Below, one piece after another: positions 1 through 8,046 of a DNA stretch of 64,000 bases. The notes beneath the pieces are model-generated. The model searched no databases. It saw only the letters and a program-made list of their open reading frames with translations, and had not been told where the DNA came from. Origin of the DNA: Saccharopolyspora hirsuta (GTDB lineage: Bacteria; Actinomycetota; Actinomycetes; Mycobacteriales; Pseudonocardiaceae); assembly GCF_008630535.1 (NCBI RefSeq), contig NZ_VWPH01000009.1, positions 62,001 to 126,000 of the forward strand, in the 5' to 3' direction. The first letter of the stretch is position 1, and every line of letters begins with the position of its first letter. Made by a program: the position numbers and the translations under genes.

Positions 1-478
1 ACAGCTGGAACCACTTGCGGGCGTCCGGGGCCGCGGCGGCCAGGTCCTCGACCGAGGTGGTGCCCATCGTGGACAGCGCGTAGGGGATGCCCGCGCGCTC
101 GGCGACGCGGGCCACCGCCGGTTCGCCCTCGTGGTTCATCATCCGCGTGAAACCGGTGGGGGCGAAGGAGAACGGCAGCTCCGAGCGCTTGCCGAGGATC
201 GAGGCCGAGGTGTCCACAGCGGACACGTCGCGCAGCACCGAGGGGCGGAACTCGACGTCGCGGAACGCCCGGCGGGCGCGGCGCAGGCTGATCTCCGCCT
301 CGGCGGCGCCGTCGGTGTAGTCGAACACGGCGCGCGGCGTGCGCAGGCGGGCGATGGTTCGCAGGTCGGCGATGGAGTGCGCGGCGGACAGCCGGCGCTC
401 GGTGGGGTTGAACTGCGGCGGCTTGAGCCGCAGGAGGGGACGCAGTTCGGACCAGCGCGGAAGTTGCCGCTTGACCAT
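1..478 (-). CDS. lldD: FMN-dependent L-lactate dehydrogenase (alpha-hydroxy-acid oxidase family), N-terminal part
   Basis: Only the first 159 or so codons are in the window; the gene runs off the left edge. The translation contains FDYTDGAAEAEISL, LPFSFAPTGFTRMM and YALSTMGTTSVEDLA, the N-terminal half of the FMN-binding TIM barrel of the LldD family, which oxidises L-lactate or a related 2-hydroxy acid to the 2-keto acid. The opening MVKRQLPRW resembles mycobacterial LldD2. The ATG has a GAAGGGAG-type ribosome binding site just upstream. Substrate choice (lactate versus another hydroxy acid, or a mycofactocin-linked role) cannot be decided without the C-terminal half and the genes to the left. 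Confidence 0.8.
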   Translation of the reverse strand, partial: MVKRQLPRWSELRPLLRLKPPQFNPTERRLSAAHSIADLRTIARLRTPRAVFDYTDGAAEAEISLRRARRAFRDVEFRPSVLRDVSAVDTSASILGKRSELPFSFAPTGFTRMMNHEGEPAVARVAERAGIPYALSTMGTTSVEDLAAAAPDARKWFQL

Positions 479-544
479 TCGAGCTCCCTTCGTCGGAAGG
501 GACATTACCTCTGCGAACGAGCCCGCAGATCGGGAGCGCGAACG

Positions 545-576
545 GGGGGGCGTGCCCGGGGCCGGGCACGCCCCCC
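545..576 (-). terminator. GC-rich hairpin downstream of the phospholipase gene
   Basis: Two 15-bp perfect arms (545-559 and 562-576, GGGGGGCGTGCCCGG) are separated by 2 nt. The hairpin begins 4 nt after the phospholipase stop codon and lies between it and the lactate dehydrogenase gene on the same strand. It probably ends the phospholipase transcript. There is no U-tract, as is usual for actinobacterial terminators. Confidence 0.7.
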
Positions 577-580
577 GGCG

Positions 581-1150
581 TCAGCTGGTCGCGGACAGCT
601 GCACGAGCTGACCGGCGGCGTTGACCGCCTGGAACCGCAGCGGCTCGCCGCTGGTGGACGGCAGCAGCTGGATCTGGGCGTGCTCGACGGCTTCGGCGGT
701 GGAACCGCTCACGCCGCCGAACTCGCGCACCGCGAAGTAGTAGATGTTCGCGGTGCCCCGGCACGCCAGGTTGTCGCCGCAGGCGGTGTACATGTCGTCG
801 CGGAAGTTGTCGTCGATCGCCCTGCGGTTCGGCTCGGTGAACCGCTCCTGCTTCTTGTAGTTGCGGTAGCCGAAGTCGTGCCGCTCGCAGCTGGTGCGGA
901 ACTTGAAGCCCAGCGGCTCGTCGGGGGACATGGAGCAGCCGTCGGAGGACCAGTCGAGCTGGTCGGCGTGCGGCTGCTCGGCCTTGGTCCGGGTGAAGTC
1001 GTCGAGGGAGAGCTCGAACAGGTACTCGTCGGTGGTGGCCCGCAGTTCGCCCGGGCTGAGGTCGGCGTGCGCGGTGCCGGTGGTGAGCAGCAGCGCGCCG
1101 GCGGCGACGGCGGTGGTGAACGCGCCGCGGCGAGCGGGGGATCGGTGCAC
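581..1150 (-). CDS. Secreted prokaryotic phospholipase A2
   Basis: About 189 aa. A signal peptide (hydrophobic core AVAAGALLLTTGTAHA) is followed by a compact domain with SSDGCSMSP and CERHDFGYRNYKK, the calcium-binding and His-Asp catalytic signature of prokaryotic/fungal phospholipase A2. Further cysteines (ACGDNLACRG) fit two disulfides. It should hydrolyse the sn-2 acyl chain of phospholipids outside the cell. I chose the GTG at 1150 because GGAG sits about 7 nt upstream; an in-frame ATG at 1180 would add 10 residues before the signal peptide. A TATAAC -10-like hexamer lies at 1188-1193. Monocistronic, with its own terminator-like hairpin. Confidence 0.85.
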   Translation of the reverse strand: MHRSPARRGAFTTAVAAGALLLTTGTAHADLSPGELRATTDEYLFELSLDDFTRTKAEQPHADQLDWSSDGCSMSPDEPLGFKFRTSCERHDFGYRNYKKQERFTEPNRRAIDDNFRDDMYTACGDNLACRGTANIYYFAVREFGGVSGSTAEAVEHAQIQLLPSTSGEPLRFQAVNAAGQLVQLSATS

Positions 1151-1262
1151 GGCAGGTCTCCTCGGATCCGGTGTGATCACTCCTCGTGTTATAGCGGTTG
1201 CGAGTGGTGTTCGCGGGAAACATGAGCAACCTGCACGAGAAAGGTGGAACCGGAGCCGGTGC

Positions 1263-1793
1263 TCACGTCAGGTCGAGGAGCATCCGGGTGTTGCCGAGGG
1301 TGTTGGGCTTGATGTTGGCCAGGTCGAGGAACTCGGCCACGCCCGCGTCGACCGAGCGGCGCATCTCCTCGTAGACCTCGGGGCTGACCGGGGCGCCGTC
1401 CACGGTGCGGAAGCCGTGCTTGCCGAAGAACTCCGTCTCGAAGGTCAGCACGAACAGCCGGGCCAGCCCCAGCTCGCGGGCCAGCGCCACCAGCTGCTGC
1501 ACCAGGCGGTGGCCGATGCCGCCGCCCTTGACCGAGGGGTCGACCGCGACGGTGCGGATCTCGGCGAGGTCCTCCCAGAGCACGTGCAGCGCGCCGCAGC
1601 CCACCACGCGGGCCGCCCGGTCGGGTTCGGTCAGCTCGGCGACCCAGAACTCCTGGACGTCCTCGTAGAGGGTGACCAGGTTCTTGGCCAGCAGCACCTC
1701 GCCTGCGTAGGTGTCGACCAGCGCTTTGATCGCCGGGACGTCGGCGATCCGCGCCCTCCGAATCGCTATCGCCGATGATGCATAGTCATTCAT
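1263..1793 (-). CDS. argA: Amino-acid N-acetyltransferase, ArgA/Rv2747 type (copy 1)
   Basis: A 176-aa single-domain GNAT protein. VDPSVKGGGIGHRLV is the acetyl-CoA loop (R/Q-x-x-G-x-G/A type), followed by LFVLTFETEFFGKHGF and the C-terminal KPNTLGNTRML typical of the short actinobacterial N-acetylglutamate synthase (Rv2747 class). That enzyme makes N-acetylglutamate, the first step to ornithine and arginine. It has a close tandem paralogue immediately upstream (1831-2337). No Shine-Dalgarno precedes the ATG; TACGAT at 1800-1805 stands 6 nt before the ATG, so the mRNA is probably leaderless. The neighbourhood (clgR, pgsA, pspA) matches the mycobacterial argA region. Confidence 0.85.
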   Translation of the reverse strand: MNDYASSAIAIRRARIADVPAIKALVDTYAGEVLLAKNLVTLYEDVQEFWVAELTEPDRAARVVGCGALHVLWEDLAEIRTVAVDPSVKGGGIGHRLVQQLVALARELGLARLFVLTFETEFFGKHGFRTVDGAPVSPEVYEEMRRSVDAGVAEFLDLANIKPNTLGNTRMLLDLT

Positions 1794-1799
1794 GCAGGT

Positions 1800-1805
1800 A
1801 TCGTA
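1800..1805 (-). promoter_or_regulatory. -10 hexamer of a probable leaderless promoter for argA copy 1
   Basis: TACGAT (TANNNT class) ends 6 nt before the ATG, so transcription would begin at or next to the start codon. No Shine-Dalgarno sequence is present, which agrees with a leaderless mRNA, common in actinobacteria. Confidence 0.5.
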
Positions 1806-1830
1806 GCGCCGCGGGCCGGGGGAGTGCGCA

Positions 1831-2337
1831 TCACGCGCCGAGGTGCAGCAGCATCCGGGTGTTGCCGAGGGTGTTCGGCTTGACGTGGGCCAGGTCGAGG
1901 AACTGGGCCACGCCCTCGTCCGGCGAGCGCCGGATCTCCTCGTAGACCTCCGGCGGGACCGGGGTGTCGGCGATCGGCAGGAAGCCGTGCCTGCCGAAGA
2001 AGTCGGTCTCGAAGGTCAGCACGAAGATCCGGGCCAGGCCGAGCTCGGCGGCCGCCTCGATCAGCCGGGCGACGATCGCGTGCCCGACGCCGCGCCCCTT
2101 GGACATCGGGTCGACCGCGACGGTGCGGATCTCGGCGAGGTCCTCCCACAGCACGTGCAGGGCGCCGCAGCCGACGAGCTCGCCGTCCGACTCGGCGACC
2201 CAGAACTCCTGGACGTCCTCGTAGAGGGTGACGAGGTCCTTGCCCAGCACCACCTTTCCGGCGTAGTGGTCGATCAGCGCCTTGATGCCGCGGACGTCGC
2301 GCACTCGGGCCGGGCGGATCTCTACCGGAGCATTCAC
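1831..2337 (-). CDS. argA: Amino-acid N-acetyltransferase, ArgA/Rv2747 type (copy 2, iron-box linked)
   Basis: A 168-aa paralogue of the downstream gene, sharing long identical blocks (NLVTLYEDVQEFWVAE-like, CGALHVLWEDLAEIRTVAVD, KPNTLGNTRML). It is a complete GNAT domain, so both copies look functional. It probably makes N-acetylglutamate for ornithine and arginine synthesis. The start is a GTG whose upstream sequence is an almost perfect DtxR/IdeR iron box ending 2 nt before it; the argA copy 1 start has no such box. The likely -10 (TAGGCT) lies inside the box, so iron-loaded repressor would block transcription. A role in supplying ornithine for hydroxamate siderophores during iron starvation is inference. 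The true acyl acceptor has not been shown. Confidence 0.85.
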   Translation of the reverse strand: MNAPVEIRPARVRDVRGIKALIDHYAGKVVLGKDLVTLYEDVQEFWVAESDGELVGCGALHVLWEDLAEIRTVAVDPMSKGRGVGHAIVARLIEAAAELGLARIFVLTFETDFFGRHGFLPIADTPVPPEVYEEIRRSPDEGVAQFLDLAHVKPNTLGNTRMLLHLGA

Positions 2338-2338
2338 G

Positions 2339-2357
2339 TTAGGTAAGCCTAACCAAA
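2339..2357 (-). promoter_or_regulatory. DtxR/IdeR iron box over the argA copy 2 promoter
   Basis: TTAGGTAAGCCTAACCAAA (plus strand) matches the 19-bp DtxR/IdeR consensus TTAGGTTAGSCTAACCTAA at 17 of 19 positions. It abuts the GTG start of the N-acetyltransferase and covers TAGGCT, the only good -10 candidate (8 nt from the GTG, leaderless). The divergent gene rimO starts about 220 nt away, so the box is placed to control argA copy 2. Confidence 0.75.
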
Positions 2358-2455
2358 AGCGGAGCGGATCGGGCGTCCCGCGGTCGTAATCTTGACCACC
2401 ACCCGCGCGGCGCGGCCGCCCCGCCCCAGGTCAGGCGCGTGCGAGGGGGTCAACT

Positions 2456-2521
2456 TCGCGGGAAATCGACCGCCACCCGGGTGAACGTCGGATTCTCGCG
2501 AAATCGACACCGCCCCGGGTG
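2456..2521. repeat. Imperfect direct repeat upstream of rimO
   Basis: Two copies (2456-2483 and 2496-2521) share TCGCG..AAATCGAC, a CCGCC segment and CCCGGGTG. Within them CCGCCACCCGGG (2470-2481) and CCCGGGTGGCGG (2514-2525) form a 12-bp inverted repeat. They lie between the iron box and the rimO start and may be part of its promoter; function unknown. Confidence 0.45.
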
Positions 2522-2577
2522 GCGGCGGAGGGCCGGGTTCAGGCAGGCGCGCGAGGCCCGGACGTTAGGCTCGACGC

Positions 2578-4017
2578 ATGTCAGCCGAGCAGAATCACCG
2601 CCGAGTCGCCATGGTCACGCTCGGTTGCGCCCGCAATGAAGTCGACTCCGAAGAGCTCGCCGGGAACCTGCACAGCCGCGGTTGGGACCTGGTCGACGCC
2701 GAGGACGCCGCCGACGTGGTGGTGGTGAACACCTGCGGCTTCGTCGAGTCGGCCAAGAAGGACTCCGTCGACACGCTGCTCGCCGCCTCCGACACCGGCG
2801 CGAAGGTCGTCGCGGTGGGGTGCATGGCCGAGCGCTACGGCGCCGAGCTGGCCGAGCACCTGCCGGAGGCCGACGCGGTGCTCGGCTTCGACCACTACGG
2901 CCAGCTCGCCGACCGCCTCGACGACGTCCTCGCGGGCAAGACCATCCAGGCGCACCAGCCGCAGGACCGGCGCAAGATGCTGCCGATCTCGCCGGTCTCC
3001 CGGCCCGCCGCGGCCGCCGACGTCGCGGTGCCCGGCCACGGCTGGGTGCCCGCCGCGCGCTCGGTGGCGCGCCGCCGCCTCGACGACTCGCCCGTCGCCG
3101 CGCTGAAGCTGGCCTCCGGCTGCGACCGGCGCTGCTCGTTCTGCGCCATCCCGTCCTTCCGCGGCTCCTTCCTGTCCCGCCAGCCCGAGGAGGTGCTGGG
3201 CGAGGCCGTGTGGCTGGCCGAGCACGGCGCCAAGGAGCTGTTCCTGGTCAGCGAGAACTCCACCTCCTACGGCAAGGACCTCGCCGACCCGCGCGCCCTG
3301 GAGCTGCTGCTGCCGCGGCTGGCCGAGGTCGAGGGCGTCGAGCGGGTCCGCGTCTCCTACCTGCAGCCCGCCGAGACCCGGCCCGGCCTGGTGCGGACCA
3401 TCGCCACCACGCCCGGCGTCGCGCCCTACTTCGACCTGTCCTTCCAGCACTCCAGCGAGTCGGTGCTGCGGCGGATGCGCCGGTTCGGCTCCACCGAGTC
3501 CTTCCTGGAGCTGATCGCGCAGATCCGCGAGCTGGCGCCGGAGGCGGGCATCCGCAGCAACTTCATCGTCGGGTTCCCCGGCGAGACCGAGGAGGACTTC
3601 GCCGAGCTGCAGGACTTCCTGACCCGCGCCCGGCTGGACGCGGTCGGCGTGTTCGGCTACTCCGACGAGGACGGCACCGAGGCGGCCGGGTTCGCCGACA
3701 AGCTCGACCCGGACGCCGTCGACGAGCGCGTCGAGAAGCTGTCCGACCTGGTGGACGAGCTGAGCGCGCAGCGCGCGGAGGACCGCGTCGGCACCGAGGT
3801 GCGGGTCCTGGTCGAGCGGATCGACGACGGCGAGGTGGTCGGTCGTGCCGACCATCAGGGGCCGGAGGTGGACGGGGAGTGCATCGTCGCTGATCCTGGA
3901 GAGGTCGGCGTGGGCGAAGTGCTGCGCTGCCGGGTCGAGGCGAGCGAGGGCGTGGACCTCGTCGTGCGCCCGGTGGGCGGCGCGCCCGCGGAGGACCGGT
4001 CCGGGGAGCAACCATGA
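2578..4017 (+). CDS. rimO: Ribosomal protein S12 methylthiotransferase RimO
   Basis: A 479-aa radical-SAM methylthiotransferase that adds a methylthio group to an aspartate of ribosomal protein S12. The N-terminal UPF0004 domain has its three cysteines in [25 protein letters not shown] and VGCMAER. The radical SAM CxxxCxxC is CDRRCSFC (C182, C186, C189). [15 protein letters not shown] and a C-terminal TRAM domain (about 410-479) follow. [11 protein letters not shown] is typical of RimO rather than MiaB. The stop overlaps the pgsA start (ATGA), so rimO-pgsA-pncC are translationally coupled. Confidence 0.95.
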   Translation: MSAEQNHRRVAMVTLGCARNEVDSEELAGNLHSRGWDLVDAEDAADVVVVNTCGFVESAKKDSVDTLLAASDTGAKVVAVGCMAERYGAELAEHLPEADAVLGFDHYGQLADRLDDVLAGKTIQAHQPQDRRKMLPISPVSRPAAAADVAVPGHGWVPAARSVARRRLDDSPVAALKLASGCDRRCSFCAIPSFRGSFLSRQPEEVLGEAVWLAEHGAKELFLVSENSTSYGKDLADPRALELLLPRLAEVEGVERVRVSYLQPAETRPGLVRTIATTPGVAPYFDLSFQHSSESVLRRMRRFGSTESFLELIAQIRELAPEAGIRSNFIVGFPGETEEDFAELQDFLTRARLDAVGVFGYSDEDGTEAAGFADKLDPDAVDERVEKLSDLVDELSAQRAEDRVGTEVRVLVERIDDGEVVGRADHQGPEVDGECIVADPGEVGVGEVLRCRVEASEGVDLVVRPVGGAPAEDRSGEQP

Positions 4018-4628
4018 CGGCCGATGGCGCGGCATCCAACCCGCAGGCGGTGCGGCCCGAGCCGGTACCCCTGGTCAACATCGCCAACGTGCTGACCGTG
4101 TCCCGGTTGGCGCTGGTGCCGGTGTTCCTGGTCGCGCTGTTCTGGGACGGCGGGCACGACGGCCTGTGGCGCTGGATCGCCACCGGGGTGTTCGTGGTCG
4201 CCTCGATCACCGACCGCATCGACGGCGACCTGGCCCGCCGCCGCGGCCTGGTCACCGACTTCGGCAAGGTCGCCGACCCGATCGCGGACAAGGCGCTCAC
4301 CGGTGCCGCGCTGGTCGGCCTCAGCCTCCTCGGCGATCTCGGCTGGTGGGTCACCTGGGTGATCATCGGCCGCGAGCTGGCCATCACGCTGCTGCGCTTC
4401 TGGGTGATCCGGCACGGGGTGATCGCGGCCAGCTACGGCGGGAAGGTCAAGACGCTGCTGCAGGCCGTCGCGATCGGCCTCTACCTGATGCCCTTCGGCG
4501 ACTGGGCCGAGCTGCCGCGCTGGATCGTGATGGGCGCGGCGCTGGCGGCCACCGTCGGCACCGGGCTCGACTACGTGGTCCGGGCGATCCGGCTGCGCGC
4601 GGCGGGGCGGACGAAGGCCGACGCATGA
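4014..4628 (+). CDS. pgsA: CDP-diacylglycerol-glycerol-3-phosphate 3-phosphatidyltransferase
   Basis: A 204-aa integral membrane CDP-alcohol phosphatidyltransferase. The full motif DGxxAR(x8)GxxxDxxxD is seen as [23 protein letters not shown] from residue 70. It makes phosphatidylglycerol phosphate, the precursor of phosphatidylglycerol and cardiolipin. Several hydrophobic helices surround the motif. The order rimO-pgsA-pncC-clgR matches the mycobacterial pgsA3 locus. The ATG overlaps the rimO stop and its own TGA overlaps the pncC ATG. Confidence 0.92.
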   Translation: MTADGAASNPQAVRPEPVPLVNIANVLTVSRLALVPVFLVALFWDGGHDGLWRWIATGVFVVASITDRIDGDLARRRGLVTDFGKVADPIADKALTGAALVGLSLLGDLGWWVTWVIIGRELAITLLRFWVIRHGVIAASYGGKVKTLLQAVAIGLYLMPFGDWAELPRWIVMGAALAATVGTGLDYVVRAIRLRAAGRTKADA

Positions 4629-5116
4629 TCCTGGAGCCGATCGGCCTGCCGTTCTCGCAGGTGGCGGGACTGCTCGACACGTTGCGCGCGCGGGGTGAGA
4701 CGGTCGCCACCGCGGAGTCGCTGACCGCTGGCCTGGTCGCCGCCGCGCTGACCGACGTGCCCGGCGCCAGCGACGTGGTCCGCGGCGGGCTGGTCGTCTA
4801 CGCGACCGATCTGAAGGCGGAGCTGGCGGGCGTGGACCGCGAGCTGCTCGCCGAGTGCGGCGCGGTGCACCCGCGGGTCGCGGAGATGCTCGCCGAGGGC
4901 GCGCGCACCAGGTGCCGGGCGGACTGGGGCATCGGGCTGACCGGGGTCGCCGGGCCGGACCCGCAGGACGGCGTGGCCCCCGGCACCGTGCACCTCGGGT
5001 TCGCCGGGCCGGGCGGCGCGGGGGTGCGCTCGGTGCGCTTGTCGGGTGATCGGCACGGCGTGCGGGCTGCGGCCGTTCGGGTGGCGCTGGAACACTTCGC
5101 GGACCTGCTGCGTTGA
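4625..5116 (+). CDS. pncC: Nicotinamide-nucleotide amidohydrolase (CinA C-terminal domain)
   Basis: A 163-aa stand-alone CinA C-terminal domain. The sequence has TVATAESLTAGLVAAALTDV, the nucleophile-containing ATAES...AG motif, and GIGLTGVAGPDP. The family converts nicotinamide mononucleotide to nicotinate mononucleotide in NAD salvage. The N-terminal CinA domain is absent, as in other short PncC proteins. The ATG at 4625 overlaps the pgsA stop; the same frame is open far upstream inside rimO but has no biological support there. Confidence 0.88.
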   Translation: MILEPIGLPFSQVAGLLDTLRARGETVATAESLTAGLVAAALTDVPGASDVVRGGLVVYATDLKAELAGVDRELLAECGAVHPRVAEMLAEGARTRCRADWGIGLTGVAGPDPQDGVAPGTVHLGFAGPGGAGVRSVRLSGDRHGVRAAAVRVALEHFADLLR

Positions 5117-5256
5117 TCCCAGGGGGATGCCGTGCGCTGGCGGAACGCGGTGTCGCCCCGGACGGGGCCGGTCGAGCGCCGGGCGTTCGCCCTCGGCGGA
5201 CTTGTCCACGATCGTTCTCGTTCGGGCCGTGGGATGAGTAACGTAGGGAGCGTTCA

Positions 5257-5271
5257 CGCGTGGTGCACGCG
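5257..5271. promoter_or_regulatory. Inverted repeat in the clgR leader
   Basis: CGCGTG-GTG-CACGCG is a perfect 6-bp inverted repeat 28 nt before the clgR ATG and downstream of a TAACGT -10-like hexamer (5239-5244). It could be an operator for ClgR itself, since the family is autoregulated in relatives; this is inference. Confidence 0.35.
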
Positions 5272-5299
5272 GTAGGCGACGAAGGAAGGGAGGCGCGCG

Positions 5300-5767
5300 A
5301 TGACCGTATTGTTGCGGGAGGCGGTCGGTGAACGGCTGCGCCGCGCCCGGACCGCACAGTCTCGGACCTTGCGGGACGTTTCGCGCGCTGCCCGGGTGAG
5401 CCTCGGATATCTCTCCGAGGTCGAACGGGGCCGCAAGGAGGCGTCCAGCGAGCTGCTCGCCTCGATCTGCGACGCCCTCGACCTGCCGTTGCCGGAGCTG
5501 CTGGTGACCGTGGCCGGTGACCTGGACGAGACGATGGTGGTGCCCTCGGGCGTCGACCGCGCCGCGGAGATGGACGGGGACCGCCTGGTGCCCAGCCTGA
5601 TCGGCACCGAGCTCACCGAGACCGAGCTGGCCCAGCAGCAGCTGGCCGGGGCCGAAGCGGGCTCGGACGCGGAGCCGCGCGCCTGCGCGGACCGCCTGCA
5701 GCCGATGCTCAGCCAGCGGATCAGCGCCCCGGTGCGCAAGCCGGGCGGCGTGGTGGTCGCCGCGTAA
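5300..5767 (+). CDS. clgR: XRE-family transcriptional activator ClgR
   Basis: A 155-aa protein. An N-terminal helix-turn-helix (residues about 10-65, with [31 protein letters not shown]) is followed by an acidic, flexible tail. This is the ClgR signature, identical in arrangement to mycobacterial Rv2745c, which activates clp protease genes and the pspA operon during envelope stress. GAAGGAAGGGAGG precedes the ATG. Its neighbours upstream (pgsA, pncC) and downstream (pspA, pspM) are the conserved ClgR context. Unlike the mycobacterial operon, an R1 repeat, a palindrome and a candidate promoter separate clgR from pspA. Confidence 0.9.
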   Translation: MTVLLREAVGERLRRARTAQSRTLRDVSRAARVSLGYLSEVERGRKEASSELLASICDALDLPLPELLVTVAGDLDETMVVPSGVDRAAEMDGDRLVPSLIGTELTETELAQQQLAGAEAGSDAEPRACADRLQPMLSQRISAPVRKPGGVVVAA

Positions 5768-5789
5768 GGCTTGTCTGACGAACTCGTCT

Positions 5790-5957
5790 TGCGTGGCGGT
5801 GCCAGCAGCGGAACTTCAGCGCCCGCCTGGCTGAGGGATCCCGTTCTTGTGCATGCCCAATACACGGCGAACGGGCTGTCCTCGCCAGACGAACGCTGAG
5901 AACCCGCGGGCCAAGCGGCTGGCGCCGCTACAGGGCAAAGACCAACAACCAGGATCG
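5790..5957 (+). repeat. R1 structured repeat, diverged copy D
   Basis: The sequence follows the R1 family from GTGGCGGTGCC through GCGCCCGCCTGG, CCAATACACGG, CCTCGCCAG and CGAACGCTGAGAACCCGCGG. Its inner stem is CCCGTTC...GAACGGG where other copies have GCCCAACT...AGTTGGGC or GCCCTGAC...GTCAGGGC, so pairing is kept although the bases differ. The 3' hairpin is replaced by AGCGGC-tgg-CGCCGCT. The terminal inverted repeats seen in the other copies are absent. It starts about 23 nt after the clgR stop, in the same orientation. Confidence 0.7.
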
Positions 5958-6005
5958 AGGACAGGCTCCGGCAGCGCCCCTGGCGCACGGAGGAGCAGGA
6001 GTCAG

Positions 6006-6050
6006 GTCGTGGGTGCCGGAGCGGGTTGAGCCCGATTCGGCACTCACGAC
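6006..6050 (+). terminator. GTGAG/CTCAC-type inverted repeat between clgR and pspA
   Basis: Arms GTCGTGGGTGCCG (6006-6018) and CGGCACTCACGAC (6038-6050) pair at 12 of 13 positions around a 19-nt loop. It probably ends clgR transcription and belongs to the palindrome class described in the findings. Confidence 0.5.
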
Positions 6051-6170
6051 CGTTTTCGGCACCCGGTGCGCGGTGCCCGGTGGACGGCTGGTTCGATCTT
6101 AGGCGTGACTCCGGGCGATCCCGGAGATCTACCGTGTTTGGTGGAAGCGGACACAACTACCTGACACGAT

Positions 6171-6197
6171 GGAACCAGCCGACACGCCCGGTGCGTT
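6171..6197 (+). promoter_or_regulatory. Candidate ECF-sigma promoter of pspA
   Basis: GGAACC (6171-6176), 17 nt, then CGTT (6194-6197) fits the -35 GGAAC / -10 cGTT pattern used by SigE/SigH-type factors. It lies about 50 nt before the pspA ATG, and psp genes are envelope-stress regulated in relatives. The spacing is within the usual range, but no experiment supports it here. Confidence 0.4.
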
Positions 6198-6248
6198 GTG
6201 TCGGCAGTGGGGCAGCCGAGCAGCAGCAGAAGAAGGCAGGCGGAGGAG

Positions 6249-7073
6249 ATGGCCAATCCGTTCGTGAAGGCGTGGAAGTACCTGATGGCGGCGTTCTCGT
6301 CGAAGGTGGACGAGCACGCCGACCCCAAGGTGCAGATCCAGCAGGCCATCGAGGAAGCCCAGCGGCAGCATCAGGCGCTTTCCCAGCAGGCCGCCTCGGT
6401 GATCGGCAACCAGCGGCAGCTGGAGATGAAGCTCAACCGGCAGCTCGGCGAGGTCGAGAAGCTGCAGGCGTCGGCGAAGCAGGCGCTGGTGATGGCGGAC
6501 CAGGCGCGGGCCAACGGTGACGAGGCCAGCGCGCAGAAGTACGAGGAGACCGCCACCCAGCTGGCCAGCCAGCTGGTCACCGCGGAGCAGGGCGTCGAGG
6601 ACCTCAAGACGCTGCACGACCAGTCGCTGGGTGCCGCCGAGCAGGCCAAGCAGGCCGTCGAGCGCAACGCCCAGATCCTGCAGCAGAAGATCGCCGAGCG
6701 CACCAAGCTGCTCAGCCAGCTGGAGCAGGCGAAGATGCAGGAGCAGGTCTCGGCCTCGATGCGCCAGATGACCGAGGTCGCCGCGCCGGGCAACACGCCG
6801 TCCCTGGACGAGGTGCGGGACAAGATCGAGCGCCGCTACACCACCGCGCTGGGGCAGGCCGAGCTGGCGCAGAACAGCGTGCAGGGCCGCATGATGGAGG
6901 TCGAGCAGGCGTCCATCGACGCCGCCGGTGCCAGCCGGCTCGCGCAGCTGCGCGCCTCGATGGGCACCGGCCAGCAGCAGGTGTCCGGCGGTGGCCAGCA
7001 GCAGATCTCCGGTGGTGCGCAGACGCCCGCCGAGCCCCAGCAGCAGCAGAACCCGCAGGCCGGGCAGGCCTGA
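6249..7073 (+). CDS. pspA: PspA/IM30-family membrane stress protein
   Basis: A 274-aa protein. The N-terminal amphipathic helix ([27 protein letters not shown]) and the long coiled coil up to about residue 220 are typical of PspA/Vipp1 and of the mycobacterial 35-kDa antigen Rv2744c. These proteins assemble on the inner face of the membrane and preserve its integrity. The C-terminus is Gln/Gly-rich and low-complexity. The ATG at 6249 follows GGCGGAGGAG directly; the frame is open further upstream (to 6198) without a better start. pspM follows after 11 nt. Confidence 0.9.
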   Translation: MANPFVKAWKYLMAAFSSKVDEHADPKVQIQQAIEEAQRQHQALSQQAASVIGNQRQLEMKLNRQLGEVEKLQASAKQALVMADQARANGDEASAQKYEETATQLASQLVTAEQGVEDLKTLHDQSLGAAEQAKQAVERNAQILQQKIAERTKLLSQLEQAKMQEQVSASMRQMTEVAAPGNTPSLDEVRDKIERRYTTALGQAELAQNSVQGRMMEVEQASIDAAGASRLAQLRASMGTGQQQVSGGGQQQISGGAQTPAEPQQQQNPQAGQA

Positions 7074-7084
7074 GCGAGTGCAGG

Positions 7085-7903
7085 GTGAGTTCGTCCCGTA
7101 AGCAGGAGCTGGCGCAGCTGGGTGAGGCCGCTCTCGAGCAGCTGCGCGGTCCTGGCATGGCCGCGGTGCGCCGGACGATCGCCAAGTGGCGGGATCCGCG
7201 GGCGCGGGCGATCCGGCAGCGCAAGCGGGCCAAGCGGGCGGCGACCGGCAGCGCGGCGACCGCTGGCGTGTTCGGAGCCGGGGCGGTGACCTCGGCGTCC
7301 GTCCCGGCGCTGTGGGAGTGGGGCGGTTCGGCTGCGTTCTTCCTGCAGGACGTGACGACGTTCGGACTCGGTGGCCTCGCCGTGCTCGGCGGGGCCACCG
7401 CGGTCGGAGCCGGGATGAAGTACCGGCGGCTCAAGCGGACACCGCTGCCCGAAGCGCCGCCGGAACCGGTCTCGCTGCCGCCGCACGGCTCGGCGGCGCG
7501 GGAACCGATGCAGCGGTTGCGCGACGCGGAGCAGAGCTTGCACGGAGCGCTGGGGCAGCTGACCTCCGCGGGCGCGGGCAGCGCCGCAGCGGAGGCGCGC
7601 GGAACGGCGGACAACGCCGCTGCGGAGCTGCGGCGGGGCGCGGAGCGGCTGATGGCCGTGGAGGCGGCGATCCCGCACGCGCCAGCGGCGGAGAAGGCCG
7701 CGCTGCGCTCGGACGTCGAGCGGCTGCGCGCGGAGCTGGACGAGGGCGTCGACGGGTACGGCTCGCTGGTGGCCGCTGCGGGGCGCGCGGTCGCGGCCAG
7801 CGGGGCGTCGGAGCAGAAGCACCTGTTGCAGGACGCGACCGACCGGTTGGCCGGGTTGGCCGACGGGTTGCGGGAGCTGTTCGGGCCAGAGGGACGCCGG
7901 TAG
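7085..7903 (+). CDS. pspM: PspM-like membrane protein of the ClgR-PspA system
   Basis: A 272-aa protein. A basic N-terminus (RARAIRQRKRAKRAA) leads to two hydrophobic segments (about 60-83 and 95-117) and a long charged, alanine-rich, probably coiled-coil C-terminus. Position directly after pspA and this topology match mycobacterial Rv2743c (PspM), which anchors PspA at the membrane. Assignment rests mainly on context and architecture. A third gene (pspN/Rv2742c) is missing; a permease follows. GTG start in a closely spaced operon with pspA. Confidence 0.7.
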   Translation: MSSSRKQELAQLGEAALEQLRGPGMAAVRRTIAKWRDPRARAIRQRKRAKRAATGSAATAGVFGAGAVTSASVPALWEWGGSAAFFLQDVTTFGLGGLAVLGGATAVGAGMKYRRLKRTPLPEAPPEPVSLPPHGSAAREPMQRLRDAEQSLHGALGQLTSAGAGSAAAEARGTADNAAAELRRGAERLMAVEAAIPHAPAAEKAALRSDVERLRAELDEGVDGYGSLVAAAGRAVAASGASEQKHLLQDATDRLAGLADGLRELFGPEGRR

Positions 7904-8046
7904 GCCGCTGCGACACGCCATCACCGCTGGTAGCCGTGGTTCTGCCGGTGCACGTCTTGATTGTGCGATGCGAAATAGTAATCTTCCCTCATCATCACAG
8001 GCCGTGACATGAGACCCGCCTGATCGGGTGGCTCGGGGGAGGCGAC

